The notes beneath the pieces are model-generated. The model was not told where the DNA came from and did no database searches. It saw only the letters and a program-made list of their open reading frames with translations. From Coprenecus sp949297365 (lineage in GTDB: Bacteria > Bacteroidota > Bacteroidia > Bacteroidales > UBA932): a DNA stretch of 64,000 nucleotides. A program made the translations under genes and the position numbers. The stretch is from NCBI GenBank assembly GCA_963931055.1, contig OZ006987.1, positions 496,001-560,000 on the forward strand, given 5' to 3'. Shown here in pieces: positions 42,379 to 50,809 of this stretch (positions are counted from its first letter, which is position 1; each line of letters opens with the position of its first letter).

Positions 42379-42684
42379 ATGTTTGAGTATACTGAAGATC
42401 AGATCAGGAAATGGAAGGAGAAGCACGGTGAGGATGGTGTCTTCGAGGTCACCGTCGGTGACAAGAGGGCAGTGCTTCACAAGCCTTCGAGAAAGGACAT
42501 CTCATACGCTACCGCCGGCTCCGGCCAGGGCACTGACGCGATGAAGTTCTCCGAGATTCTCATGCGGCAGTGCTGGGTGGACGGAGACAGCGAGATCCTG
42601 GACAACGACGACTATTTCCTCGGAGCGGTGCCGGTGCTCCAGGCTGTGACGGAGGTGAGAAAGGCGGAGATAAAAAAGCTGTAG
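42379..42684 (+). CDS. Tail assembly chaperone, short form
   Basis: 101 residues ending in AEIKKL. KPSRKDISYATAGSGQGTDA then MKFSEILMRQCWVDGDSEIL is typical of chaperones between tube and tape-measure genes. The last codons ATA AAA AAG form a slippery A-AAA-AAG; a -1 shift there joins the overlapping frame 42672-42854 to give a 157-residue form, as in many tailed phages (G/GT type). Confidence 0.82.
   Translation: MFEYTEDQIRKWKEKHGEDGVFEVTVGDKRAVLHKPSRKDISYATAGSGQGTDAMKFSEILMRQCWVDGDSEILDNDDYFLGAVPVLQAVTEVRKAEIKKL
42672..42678 (+). other. Programmed -1 frameshift slippery site
   Basis: Heptamer AAAAAAG in the correct register (A AAA AAG in the zero frame), 3 bases before the stop codon TAG at 42682. 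A small hairpin CTGC-TGACG-GCAG follows at about 42688-42700. Confidence 0.75.
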
Positions 42685-42854
42685 ACACTGCTGACGGCAG
42701 GCCGGAGGCTGATTTCATCGGCTACTGCGACACGATGCTGAGGTATTATCTCGGCATCGATCCCTCCGGTCTCTCCGATGCGGAGTGGGCCGCCGAGATA
42801 GCGCGGCTCAGGGATCTGAGACAGAGAGAAAGCAAGGCATTTAAAGGCAGATAA
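42675..42854 (+). CDS. Tail assembly chaperone, frameshift extension
   Basis: After a -1 shift the frame reads KKAVDTADGRPEADFIGYCD, then TMLRYYLGIDPSGLSDAEWA and a basic RLRDLRQRESKAFKGR end. There is no good start codon of its own, and the tape-measure gene begins 3 bp later. Translated only as the C-terminal part of the fused chaperone. Confidence 0.75.
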   Translation, partial: KAVDTADGRPEADFIGYCDTMLRYYLGIDPSGLSDAEWAAEIARLRDLRQRESKAFKGR

Positions 42855-42856
42855 AG

Positions 42857-44587
42857 ATGGCGAATATCCTGCAGTTCATAATAAACTTCTCATCACGCGG
42901 AGCCAGTGCCGTGATGAAGTCCGTCAGCGGACTCCAGCAGCGCATCAATGCCGCTGACAGGTCTGCCGGCAGACTCGCCTCGTCCGTAGGCGGCCGGCTG
43001 CGGGATGCCTTTATGTCGCTGCCCGGCGCGCAGTTCTTCACCAATCCCATAGTGGCCCTCTCTGCGGGCATCGGCGTGGTCTCCAGGCTGGGCATGCAGG
43101 CGGAGACCACAGCCACGTCCTTCAAGGTGCTGGTGGGCTCGCAGGAGGCCTCGGCTGAGATGTTGGACCGGATTAACGAATACGCCAAGTACTCCCCGTA
43201 TGACCGTCTCGGCGCACAGAACGCAGTAAAGACCATGCTAGGCTTCGGTGTTGCTGCCGAAAGCGTGGTCAGCGACCTCAAGCTGCTCGGTGACGTGGCG
43301 GGAGGAGATAACCAGCGCCTTCAGCAGCTGGCTCTGGTGTTCGGACAGATATCGGCCGCCGGCAAGCTGCAGGGCCAGGATCTCCTGCAGCTCATCAACG
43401 CTGGCTACAACCCGCTGCTGGACATGTCGGAGATGACGGGTAAGTCGATGTCGCAGTTGCGTGACGAGATGAGCAAGGGGATGATCTCCATGGACATGGT
43501 CCGCGCTGCCTTTGTCCGCGCCACCTCGGAGGGAGGGCGTTTCTACGGTATGATCGACGAGATTGCCGGGAGCGGCTCAGGCAAGCTGGGCGAGATGAAG
43601 GACACCGCCCTGGAGGCTTTGCTGGCAGTGTACGATGTGATACGTCCTCTGGTCATTCCTGCCCTTGAGCTTGCGACGAAGGTGCTCAATGCAGTAGTAC
43701 CTGCCGTCAATGCCGTGGCCAGGGCCGTGCAGTGGCTGGTCAACTTATTCAAGGAAGGCAATCCGGTCATCATGGGCATTACCGCCCTCATGGGCAGCTG
43801 GACTGCGGCCGTAGTGCTCAACACGACCGTGCTCAAGGGATGGAGGATTGCCCAGCTGGCCTCATACTATGCCTCACTGCTTATGGAGAAGGGAGTCAGG
43901 CTGCTCAATCTCGCGCTTAAGGCAAATCCGATAGGCATAATTATCAGCCTGGTAGTTGCCCTGGGCGCGGCGCTGGCCGCCTGCTGGAAGAAGTTCGCCG
44001 GCTTCCGCGCCGTTATAAAAACCGCATGGGATACCCTCAGGCAATTCGGGACGATACTGAAGGATCTTGTCATCAGCCGCATCACCTCCCTGCTGCAGGG
44101 CATAGGCAAGGTTGGTCAGGCCATAGGCAGACTCTTTAAGGGCGATTTCTCCGGTGCATGGGAGACAGCCAAGGATGCCGGCCGTCTCCTGGCGAACACC
44201 GACGGTGCGAGAAAGGCCGCCCAGTCCGTCCGCGGCATCGACATCGCCGGCAACTACCGCAGCCGCCTGGACAGCGAGCGAGAGAAGCAGCGGGCGAAGG
44301 AGGCTATATCCGCCGATCCGTCCGCCGCCGGTGCTGCTCCGATGACTGAAGCGGCAGGTATTCCGGGCACGCCGGCCGCCTCTGCGGCTCCGTCGGCGAC
44401 GCAGACAGCCGACCAGATAGCCACCGGCGGTACGAGAAACACAAGTATTAACGTAACCATATCCAAGTTCTTCGATGACGTTAACGTCACCATGCCGTCC
44501 GGAGGAGTGTCCCTTGCGGAGCTCCAGCAGGCGGTGGTGGAGTCGCTCAACAGATCACTTGAGATAGCATTAAGCGCAGCGAGATGA
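42857..44587 (+). CDS. Tape measure protein
   Basis: 576 residues, the longest tail gene product. N-terminal helical region with FSSRGASAVMKSVSGLQQRI, the tape-measure core YSPYDRLGAQNAVKTMLGFG and LQGQDLLQLINAGYNPLLDM, then two hydrophobic stretches (about 310-385), and a low-complexity Ala/Pro linker before the C-terminus. Sets tail length and helps DNA entry; relatively short, so a tail of modest length is expected. Confidence 0.92.
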   Translation: MANILQFIINFSSRGASAVMKSVSGLQQRINAADRSAGRLASSVGGRLRDAFMSLPGAQFFTNPIVALSAGIGVVSRLGMQAETTATSFKVLVGSQEASAEMLDRINEYAKYSPYDRLGAQNAVKTMLGFGVAAESVVSDLKLLGDVAGGDNQRLQQLALVFGQISAAGKLQGQDLLQLINAGYNPLLDMSEMTGKSMSQLRDEMSKGMISMDMVRAAFVRATSEGGRFYGMIDEIAGSGSGKLGEMKDTALEALLAVYDVIRPLVIPALELATKVLNAVVPAVNAVARAVQWLVNLFKEGNPVIMGITALMGSWTAAVVLNTTVLKGWRIAQLASYYASLLMEKGVRLLNLALKANPIGIIISLVVALGAALAACWKKFAGFRAVIKTAWDTLRQFGTILKDLVISRITSLLQGIGKVGQAIGRLFKGDFSGAWETAKDAGRLLANTDGARKAAQSVRGIDIAGNYRSRLDSEREKQRAKEAISADPSAAGAAPMTEAAGIPGTPAASAAPSATQTADQIATGGTRNTSINVTISKFFDDVNVTMPSGGVSLAELQQAVVESLNRSLEIALSAAR

Positions 44588-45189
44588 TAGCAAGATTTGT
44601 ACTTGAGAACATCCTGTCAAGGGTACTGCCCGGAAAGATCCCTCCTTTCTTCGCGTTCCAGCAGGGACAGGTGAGGGAGATTGAACAGGAATACGACCTG
44701 TCGTCCGTCCCCGACGAGGACCTGGCGGAGATGGTGCGCACTAACGCTATTGGCGTGCCGATGGTCTTTCCGCTGCAGATGAGGAGCAGCCGCAGTGACT
44801 GGTGGACGCTTCCTTTCGAGCCGCTGATATCCGTCAACGGCAAGAACGTGATAGTCAAGAAACAGATAAGCAAGGGCCTGGTGCGCGGCTCCATCAAGGA
44901 GAGATGGGTGCAGGACGACTATCAGGTGAGCATCTCCGGCATCCTCATGAACGTGTCGGAGAACGCCTGGCCGTCTGAGGACGTGCAGCGTCTGCGCCGC
45001 CTGTGCGAGGAGGGTGCCCTCGAGGTGTCGTCCCCCCTGCTCGAGATATTCTCCATATCGCGCATAGTGGTGGAGAGCTACAGCTTTCCGTTCACCAAGG
45101 GCGTGCGCAATCAGTCATACAGCATCAGCGCGTCAAGCGACGACATATACAAGCTGCTGCTCAAGCGTGAGGATCTTAAGGCCGTGTGA
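44584..45189 (+). CDS. DUF6046-like baseplate/tail protein
   Basis: 201 residues; coupled to the tape measure gene by ATGA. Core with NVIVKKQISKGLVRGSIKER, WVQDDYQVSISGILMNVSEN and LLEIFSISRIVVESYSFPFT, a combination seen in Bacteroidota phage proteins of the DUF6046 family next to tape measure genes. Likely at the tail-tip; role analogous to the LysM/gp53-like hub adaptors (inference). Confidence 0.7.
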   Translation: MIARFVLENILSRVLPGKIPPFFAFQQGQVREIEQEYDLSSVPDEDLAEMVRTNAIGVPMVFPLQMRSSRSDWWTLPFEPLISVNGKNVIVKKQISKGLVRGSIKERWVQDDYQVSISGILMNVSENAWPSEDVQRLRRLCEEGALEVSSPLLEIFSISRIVVESYSFPFTKGVRNQSYSISASSDDIYKLLLKREDLKAV

Positions 45190-45190
45190 T

Positions 45191-46141
45191 ATGTTTACGA
45201 TGTGGCATGACATAACGGTTGGCAACTGGCGGCTGGGGATGCTTGAGAGCGTGGAGATACACCGCTCCGTCGAGCTGCTGGCCGACACGGCCGTCATCAG
45301 GCTGCCGGGCTCGGAGTATAACGCCGCGCTGGATGTCGAGAGCCGTATCCGCAGGGGCGACAGGGTGACCGTGCGTCTTGGCTACTGGGAGACGGAGATC
45401 ATGACCGAGTTCGAGGGATGGGTGCAGCGTGTGGGCACCGACAACGGGGCGATAACGCTTGAGTGCGAGGACGACCTCTTCAGGATGCGTGTGGCGTTGC
45501 GCGACCGGCAGCTGGAGAAGGTGTCTCTCAAGGATCTTCTCAACGGCGTGCTCTCCGAGATAGGCGGTTATACGCTGGACTGCAGCTACGACTGGACATA
45601 TGACAGGTTCGTGATCAATACGGCTACAGGCTACGACGTGCTGGCCAAGGTGCAGGAGGAGAGCGGAGCCGACATATATCTTGACGGCACCGTGCTGCAC
45701 GTGCATCCTCCGGGGCAGATGACGGGCAGGGAGGTGATATATGACTTCGCGCAGAACGTGCAGTCCTGTGACCTGCAGTACCGACGCTCGGACGAGCGCA
45801 GGGTGCGTGTCGTCGTCAAGGCTCTTATGCCCGACGGCACGGTCAGGGAGTCGGAGTACGGTCCCGCCGGGGGAGACAAGGTGGAGGTGCGCTGCGCCGC
45901 CACTGACGATGCGTCGATGCGCTCCAGGGGCGAGAGCGAGGTACGGCGGCTCTCTTTCGACGGTTATGACGGCAGCATCACCGGCTGGCTTGTGCCGTAT
46001 GTGCGTCCCGGCGACAGCGTGGTGCTGCATGACAGGGACTATGAGTATAAGAACGGAAAATACTTCGTGCAGGCCGTGACAACAACTTTCGGCAGCTCCG
46101 GAGGTACGAGGAAGATAGAACTGGGATTCAGACTTAACTGA
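45191..46141 (+). CDS. Baseplate hub protein (late control D/gp27-like)
   Basis: 316 residues from ATG 45191. Beta-rich start (MLESVEIHRSVELLADTAVI, ESRIRRGDRVTVRLGYWETE) and the conserved LKDLLNGVLSEIGGYTLDCS plus DVLAKVQEESGADIYLDGTV. Matches the gpD/VgrG-like hub that binds the spike. Followed after 1 bp by the spike gene. Confidence 0.85.
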   Translation: MFTMWHDITVGNWRLGMLESVEIHRSVELLADTAVIRLPGSEYNAALDVESRIRRGDRVTVRLGYWETEIMTEFEGWVQRVGTDNGAITLECEDDLFRMRVALRDRQLEKVSLKDLLNGVLSEIGGYTLDCSYDWTYDRFVINTATGYDVLAKVQEESGADIYLDGTVLHVHPPGQMTGREVIYDFAQNVQSCDLQYRRSDERRVRVVVKALMPDGTVRESEYGPAGGDKVEVRCAATDDASMRSRGESEVRRLSFDGYDGSITGWLVPYVRPGDSVVLHDRDYEYKNGKYFVQAVTTTFGSSGGTRKIELGFRLN

Positions 46142-46142
46142 C

Positions 46143-46658
46143 ATGGATAACAACAAACGGTTGCTGGACAACATAAGGCGGGCCGCCGGCGGCAGGCGCA
46201 TAACGGTCTATCAGGGCATAGTGAGGGCCGTGGACGGCATTACGTGTACCTGTGCGTTCGGAAGTCTCGAAGTGTCGGGCATACGCCTGCGCGCCTCTCT
46301 CTCGGACGTGGAGGGACAGATGCTGATAACGCCCAAAGTGGGCAGCGCGGTGATTGTGGGTTCCCTCTCCGGGGACCTTTCCAACGTGGCCGTGCTTTCA
46401 GTAGACGAGATCGAGAGCATTGAGATCAACGGAGGCGGTAACGGCGGCCTGATAAACATACAGGCCCTCACTGACAGGATAAACGCCCTGGTGGACAAGT
46501 TCAACTCGCACACGCATACCCTTCAGACAGGAGCCGTGGCTGTTAGCGGACCGTCAGGCGCCTCATCCAATCCGCAGCCGATAACCGTGCCGGCCGTAAC
46601 GTCCAAGGCCGACAGCCTCAGTAAGGACGACTACGAGGACACGACAATAAAGCACTGA
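46143..46658 (+). CDS. Baseplate spike protein (gpV/gp45-like)
   Basis: 171 residues. OB-fold-like N-terminus (ITVYQGIVRAVDGITCTCAF), MLITPKVGSAVIVGSLSGDL, and a C-terminal HTHTLQTGAVAVSGPSG segment; the HxH motif is usual for the iron-binding tip of spike proteins. Punctures the outer membrane during infection. Confidence 0.85.
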   Translation: MDNNKRLLDNIRRAAGGRRITVYQGIVRAVDGITCTCAFGSLEVSGIRLRASLSDVEGQMLITPKVGSAVIVGSLSGDLSNVAVLSVDEIESIEINGGGNGGLINIQALTDRINALVDKFNSHTHTLQTGAVAVSGPSGASSNPQPITVPAVTSKADSLSKDDYEDTTIKH

Positions 46659-46659
46659 T

Positions 46660-46965
46660 ATGACAGGTATACAGTTAATGGATTACGACATTGATGTCCG
46701 TGTTGTCAGGGATGGATACGGAAGAATAGTCTCCGGCCTCGTCCTGGGCGACATCCTTGCGCAGAACCAGGCCCTCATCCTGCAGCTGCGCAAGGGCGAT
46801 CTGCACGGCGATGTGGCGACGGGTGTCGGCATATCCGACATGACGCTTGACCATGATCTCGCATTGTGGCGGCGCGAGATACGCGAGCAGCTGGAGCTTG
46901 ACGGGCAGACGGTGGACAGTGTCAGGATAACGGACAAGGAGATAATTATAAACGCTAAATACTAA
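46660..46965 (+). CDS. Baseplate wedge protein (gp25/gpW-like)
   Basis: 101 residues. DGYGRIVSGLVLGDILAQNQ, LRKGDLHGDVATGVGISDM and EIREQLELDGQTVDSVRIT fit the gp25/gpW fold. Placed between spike and holin rather than before gpJ. Confidence 0.75.
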   Translation: MTGIQLMDYDIDVRVVRDGYGRIVSGLVLGDILAQNQALILQLRKGDLHGDVATGVGISDMTLDHDLALWRREIREQLELDGQTVDSVRITDKEIIINAKY

Positions 46966-46971
46966 AAGATT

Positions 46972-47463
46972 ATGGACAACATTCTGTCAACTTTCAAGCC
47001 GCTCATCGTGACGATACTGAGCGTGATAATGGCCTATCTGGCCCCCGTGTCGTCAATGGTGTATGTCATACTCCTGCTCTTCCTGGTCAACTGTGTGGCC
47101 GGACTGCTGTCCGGCATGCTGGTCAATAAGGAGAGCTTCAGCGTGAAGAAATTCTTCCACTGCCTGCTGGAGACACTGGCGTTCTTCGCGCTGGTCATAC
47201 TGGTCTATGTGCTGGGTGACCTTATGGAGAAGCCCAACGCCGCCCTGCAGTGCATAACCGGAATTGTATATGCAGTGATGTACTTTTATTCCGTGAATGT
47301 GCTGCGTAACCTGGCAAGGATATTCCCTGACAGCAGGACGCTGCGCTTTCTGTATTATGTGCTGAGCCTGGAGGTGCTCAAGAAATTGCCTTTCCTGAAG
47401 AAATTCGAGGAGCAGGAACAGAGCGTAAGGGAGAAGCTGGAGAAAGGAGGGGGCAATGGCTGA
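46972..47463 (+). CDS. Phage holin-like membrane protein
   Basis: 163 residues with four hydrophobic segments (about 9-27, 30-49, 65-85, 90-112) and a charged C-terminus LKKFEEQEQSVREKLEKGG. Position directly before the endolysin gene, with an 8-bp overlap, supports a holin that opens the inner membrane at lysis. Confidence 0.8.
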   Translation: MDNILSTFKPLIVTILSVIMAYLAPVSSMVYVILLLFLVNCVAGLLSGMLVNKESFSVKKFFHCLLETLAFFALVILVYVLGDLMEKPNAALQCITGIVYAVMYFYSVNVLRNLARIFPDSRTLRFLYYVLSLEVLKKLPFLKKFEEQEQSVREKLEKGGGNG

Positions 47464-47980
47464 CATCGCTCTGTTTGCTCCGAAGCTGCTCGCCCTTGAG
47501 GGCGGATTCGTCAATGATCCTGATGATCCTGGAGGGGCCACCAACATGGGTGTAACCCTAGGCACGTGGCGTGACGCGGGCTATGACCTGGACGGTGACG
47601 GTGACATAGATGCCGGGGATCTGCGCCTGATCACTCCGGAGCAGGTCGTCGCATCAGTGCTGAAACCGCACTACTGGGACCGCTGGAAAGCTGACGAGAT
47701 CAGCAATCAGTCAATCGCCGAGCTGCTGGTCGACTGGCTCTACAACAGCGGAAGTGCCGCCATAACCGTTCCGCAGCACCTCCTTGGGGTAAAGGCCGAC
47801 GGCATAGTCGGTCCTGTCACCCTAAGTGCCGTCAACGGTGCCGGGCAGCGGGGACTGTTTGAGAGCGTCATGCATGAGCGCAGGCGTTATTATAAGGATC
47901 TCGCATCCCGCAAGCCGGCTATGCGGAAATTCCTGAGGGGATGGCTAAACAGGCTGTCGCATTTTAAATTCGAGGAGTGA
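47456..47980 (+). CDS. GH108-family endolysin
   Basis: 174 residues. Catalytic motif LALEGGFVNDPDDPGGATNM (E15 acid) and GVTLGTWRD follow the ZliS/GH108 N-acetylmuramidase pattern; C-terminal half has AELLVDWLYNSGSAAITVPQ and VKADGIVGPVTLSAVN (PG_binding_3). An unusual insert DLDGDGDIDAGDLR after the first motif has an EF-hand-like, dockerin-like acidic pattern. No signal peptide, so release through the holin. Confidence 0.9.
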   Translation: MADIALFAPKLLALEGGFVNDPDDPGGATNMGVTLGTWRDAGYDLDGDGDIDAGDLRLITPEQVVASVLKPHYWDRWKADEISNQSIAELLVDWLYNSGSAAITVPQHLLGVKADGIVGPVTLSAVNGAGQRGLFESVMHERRRYYKDLASRKPAMRKFLRGWLNRLSHFKFEE

Positions 47981-48486
47981 TGAGATATATACTGTGTTTG
48001 GTTATTGTTGTTTCGGGCGTTGTCTCGTGCGGAGTGCAGGGCAGGACTGGCATCTCGCACGAGACGGATGCCCTTCTGCTCAGTCGGGACACGATGTCCG
48101 TTTCCCGCTTGGTCAGGCGGGTCGAGGATCAGCTGGTACGGCGCATGACGGAGATGGCCGCGCGGCTGAAAGTCGAGTCCGAAAGGACTGTGTTCTCTGA
48201 ACCGGACAGCGCGGGAAGGCAGCATGTCATCGAGCAGGTGCGTACCACGGCCAGTGCGGATGTATCGCAGATGGATAGGGAGGACACAGCAGGTATGGCA
48301 TCGGAGACATCCGCCAGCGACAGCTTGGCTGCATCGCAGTCAGCCGGGACTGTGTTCTGCGAAACGGATCTGGACGAGCTGCGAGGCGCACCCTGGTGGC
48401 AGAGAGGTCTCATGTATGCAGGCCTGGCAGCACTGGCCGCAGTCATTCTGTTTATTGTATGTAAAATAATAAAACCGAGATTATGA
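47977..48486 (+). CDS. Putative unimolecular spanin (lipoprotein with C-terminal TM)
   Basis: 169 residues. N-terminal lipoprotein signal with lipobox VVSC (C18), a helical and low-complexity periplasmic part of about 120 residues, and one C-terminal membrane segment (GLMYAGLAALAAVILFIVCK, about 143-163) with a basic KIIKPRL end. This topology, outer-membrane lipid anchor plus inner-membrane TM, is that of u-spanins (T1 gp11), and the gene lies right after the endolysin. No sequence match is claimed. Confidence 0.7.
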   Translation: MMRYILCLVIVVSGVVSCGVQGRTGISHETDALLLSRDTMSVSRLVRRVEDQLVRRMTEMAARLKVESERTVFSEPDSAGRQHVIEQVRTTASADVSQMDREDTAGMASETSASDSLAASQSAGTVFCETDLDELRGAPWWQRGLMYAGLAALAAVILFIVCKIIKPRL

Positions 48487-48707
48487 AAGTGACGGTCAAG
48501 GCGCGGCAGACGCTCTCCGACATAGCGGTGCAGGTGTACGGGGATGTGAGTGCGGTATGTGCGATAGCTTACAGCAACGGTATGTCCGTGACGGATGTTC
48601 CGCAGCCTGGCTCCGTGATTGAGTGTCCGGAGACGGTATATGACCAGTATATGCAGGACTACGTGACCGACAACGGCATCTCTCCCGCTACAGAACCGGA
48701 AAATTGA
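48483..48707 (+). CDS. LysM-like tail protein (gpX type)
   Basis: 74 residues: TVKARQTLSDIAVQVYGDVS, AIAYSNGMSVTDVPQPGSVI. Short LysM domain as in P2 gpX/baseplate hub-associated proteins. Overlaps the spanin stop by 4 bp although its role is in the tail. Confidence 0.8.
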   Translation: MKVTVKARQTLSDIAVQVYGDVSAVCAIAYSNGMSVTDVPQPGSVIECPETVYDQYMQDYVTDNGISPATEPEN

Positions 48708-48720
48708 AATATTAACAGTT

Positions 48721-49581
48721 ATGGCAAGGACAATAAAGGAAATCAAGAAAAGTATGACGGACGCCTTTATGGCGGATCAGACAATTCGGGACGCATACGG
48801 CATCACCGGTACTGCGTCATTTGAGGACACTTTCAGTGCCGTCAGCATTGAGAGCATCCTGTTCTACATTGTCGCGAGCGCGGTGTACGTGCTGGAGACT
48901 CTTTTCGACCTCTTCAAAAAAGACGTTGACGACAAGGTGGCCACTGCCGTCCTGGCATCGATTCCGTGGTATCACAGAATATGCCTTGAGTACCAGCACG
49001 GTGACGCACTGGTATTTGACGAGACTACGCAGCAATACGGATACGGGACTGTGGACGAGAGCAAGCGGCTGGTCAGGTTCGCTGCATGCAGGGATGCGCA
49101 GGGAGGAGTGAGAGTGCTTGTCTCCGGGGCTGATGCGTCCGGACTGCCGGAGGCTCTTTCGGATAACGTTCTAACGCCGTTCAAGGAGTATCTGAACCTG
49201 CGCAAGCCGGCCGGTGTGCCGGTCAGCGTCAGCTCGTACAGCCCAGACGAGATCAAGCTTGATATCACGGTACAGTATGACCCGTTGGTGATGAATGCCG
49301 ACGGCTCGCTGATAACGGATCCGTCCGTGTTCCCGGCGGAGGACGCTGTCAACGGATATGTGCACGGCATCGTTTACGGAGGTGTGTTCAACAAGACCAG
49401 GCTCGTTGACGCAGTGCAGTCCGCACAGGGCGTTGTTGATCTGATTCTGGGCGAGGTGAGCGCAAAATCCTCGCTGGACGGCCAGTTCGGAACGGTGTCA
49501 GGCAACAACTACACGGCCTTGTCCGGTTCATTCAATACAGCTGACCTTAAAAATACTATATCCTATGTTCTACAGCTTTGA
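48721..49581 (+). CDS. Baseplate protein J-like
   Basis: 286 residues. ARTIKEIKKSMTDAFMADQT start, LVSGADASGLPEALSDNVLT, FKEYLNLRKPAGVPVSVSSY and ITVQYDPLVM, the gpJ wedge pattern in Bacteroidota phages. Forms baseplate wedges. Confidence 0.78.
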   Translation: MARTIKEIKKSMTDAFMADQTIRDAYGITGTASFEDTFSAVSIESILFYIVASAVYVLETLFDLFKKDVDDKVATAVLASIPWYHRICLEYQHGDALVFDETTQQYGYGTVDESKRLVRFAACRDAQGGVRVLVSGADASGLPEALSDNVLTPFKEYLNLRKPAGVPVSVSSYSPDEIKLDITVQYDPLVMNADGSLITDPSVFPAEDAVNGYVHGIVYGGVFNKTRLVDAVQSAQGVVDLILGEVSAKSSLDGQFGTVSGNNYTALSGSFNTADLKNTISYVLQL

Positions 49582-50041
49582 CGTTACCTCATGGCTGATG
49601 CAGCAGCTGCCGGCCGTCCTGCGCCGGTCCCGCCTGGTTGCCTTTATGAAGGCGATGACGGCATCGCTTGAGCCGACATCGTCAGCCATGCGCTCGTATG
49701 CATCGCAGGTGATGGAGCAGCTCTCGTACAATGCCCTAACCATATACCTGCAGCACTTTCTCAACAGTCTTCTGGACCTTGAGGAAGGGAGCATATACAT
49801 TGTGGACTACATTGACGAAGCGACTCTCTATCTATCTCTCAGAAGCGAGGGAAATGATGACGACTACATGTCGCTGCGCCCTGGAGAGGCAGTATATCTG
49901 ACAAACAGCGACGCCATTGTCGGCGGATTCACGGTGATGGTGCCGGAGGCATCGGCAACCGACAGTAACATCGCAGACATGACGGCATGGATTAATTACT
50001 ACAAATACGCGGGAACCAGTTTTAATTTCAAGACTTACTGA
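49565..50041 (+). CDS. Tail/baseplate protein (gpI position)
   Basis: 158 residues; overlaps gpJ by 17 bp, as gpI follows gpJ in P2 and Mu. QLPAVLRRSRLVAFMKAMTA and NALTIYLQHFLNSLLDLEEG are helical; the C-terminus is beta-rich. Assigned by position; sequence not recognised as gpI. Confidence 0.6.
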   Translation: MFYSFDVTSWLMQQLPAVLRRSRLVAFMKAMTASLEPTSSAMRSYASQVMEQLSYNALTIYLQHFLNSLLDLEEGSIYIVDYIDEATLYLSLRSEGNDDDYMSLRPGEAVYLTNSDAIVGGFTVMVPEASATDSNIADMTAWINYYKYAGTSFNFKTY

Positions 50042-50042
50042 T

Positions 50043-50804
50043 ATGGATAAATTTCTGACATTCGAGGGCGAGATGCCCATATGGCTCAATGATTTTGACT
50101 TCATCGACAAGTCGGTGAGGGATACTTTCACCCGATTGGCTCTCTCGCTTACTGATAATAATCAAAATGCTATACTGTCCGGCTGTACGATAACAGCAGT
50201 TCAAGGCGGTGTGTCGTGGACATCAGGAGTGGTATTGCTGCACGGCGAAATACTTCCGATAGAGGCGGGGAATTCACCTCTGTCAACGACACAGCTTTTC
50301 TTCAATGTTTCTGAGAGTTTTAATGCGGAAGGTGACAGATCTTTCAAGAACGGAACACTGCACAGATGTTACTCTGTCAGAAAGGCGGTTATCAACGATG
50401 TGAGCGGCGGTTTGAGTGTTCGAAGGGTAAAATCGCTTGACTCATTCCTTAAGGCCGAAGATATACTGAACGTCAATACAGATACGACTGCTGTAGAGAT
50501 GAATGTCATCAGAAAGAAAAGCGGAGGTCTGTATATCAGAGCAAAATTATCTGCATTCCCGGGCACTCAGCTTGTTAGCGGTTCGGTGAGTGGGTTGACA
50601 TCCGACGAGACTGCTCCTTTTATCGGTAAGCACACATATGCGTCACTGTATTTCAAGTCATCTGACGGGCTGGAGATCATCCCGATAGAAATAAGCTGCA
50701 ACAGCGGAGAAAACTCCAAGCTGTCAATATCCATACTTGCTTCTAAGTCACCGAGCCTGCGCTATGGTGACGGACAATTCTATTGTAGACTTTCCGATAT
50801 GTAA
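50043..50804 (+). CDS. Tail fibre-associated hypothetical protein
   Basis: 253 residues, beta-rich, starting MDKFLTFEGEMPIWLNDFDF. Contains repeated turn-rich segments, e.g. SGCTITAVQGGVSWTSGVVL. Lies between baseplate and fibre genes; AT content is higher than in neighbours. Likely a fibre connector or baseplate upper protein (inference). Confidence 0.55.
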   Translation: MDKFLTFEGEMPIWLNDFDFIDKSVRDTFTRLALSLTDNNQNAILSGCTITAVQGGVSWTSGVVLLHGEILPIEAGNSPLSTTQLFFNVSESFNAEGDRSFKNGTLHRCYSVRKAVINDVSGGLSVRRVKSLDSFLKAEDILNVNTDTTAVEMNVIRKKSGGLYIRAKLSAFPGTQLVSGSVSGLTSDETAPFIGKHTYASLYFKSSDGLEIIPIEISCNSGENSKLSISILASKSPSLRYGDGQFYCRLSDM

Positions 50805-50809
50805 CAGCC

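Noticed and set aside
47456..47980. Dockerin domain in the endolysin
   Set aside because: Only one DxDxDGxID-type acidic loop is present and it lies inside the GH108 domain; a full dockerin needs two.
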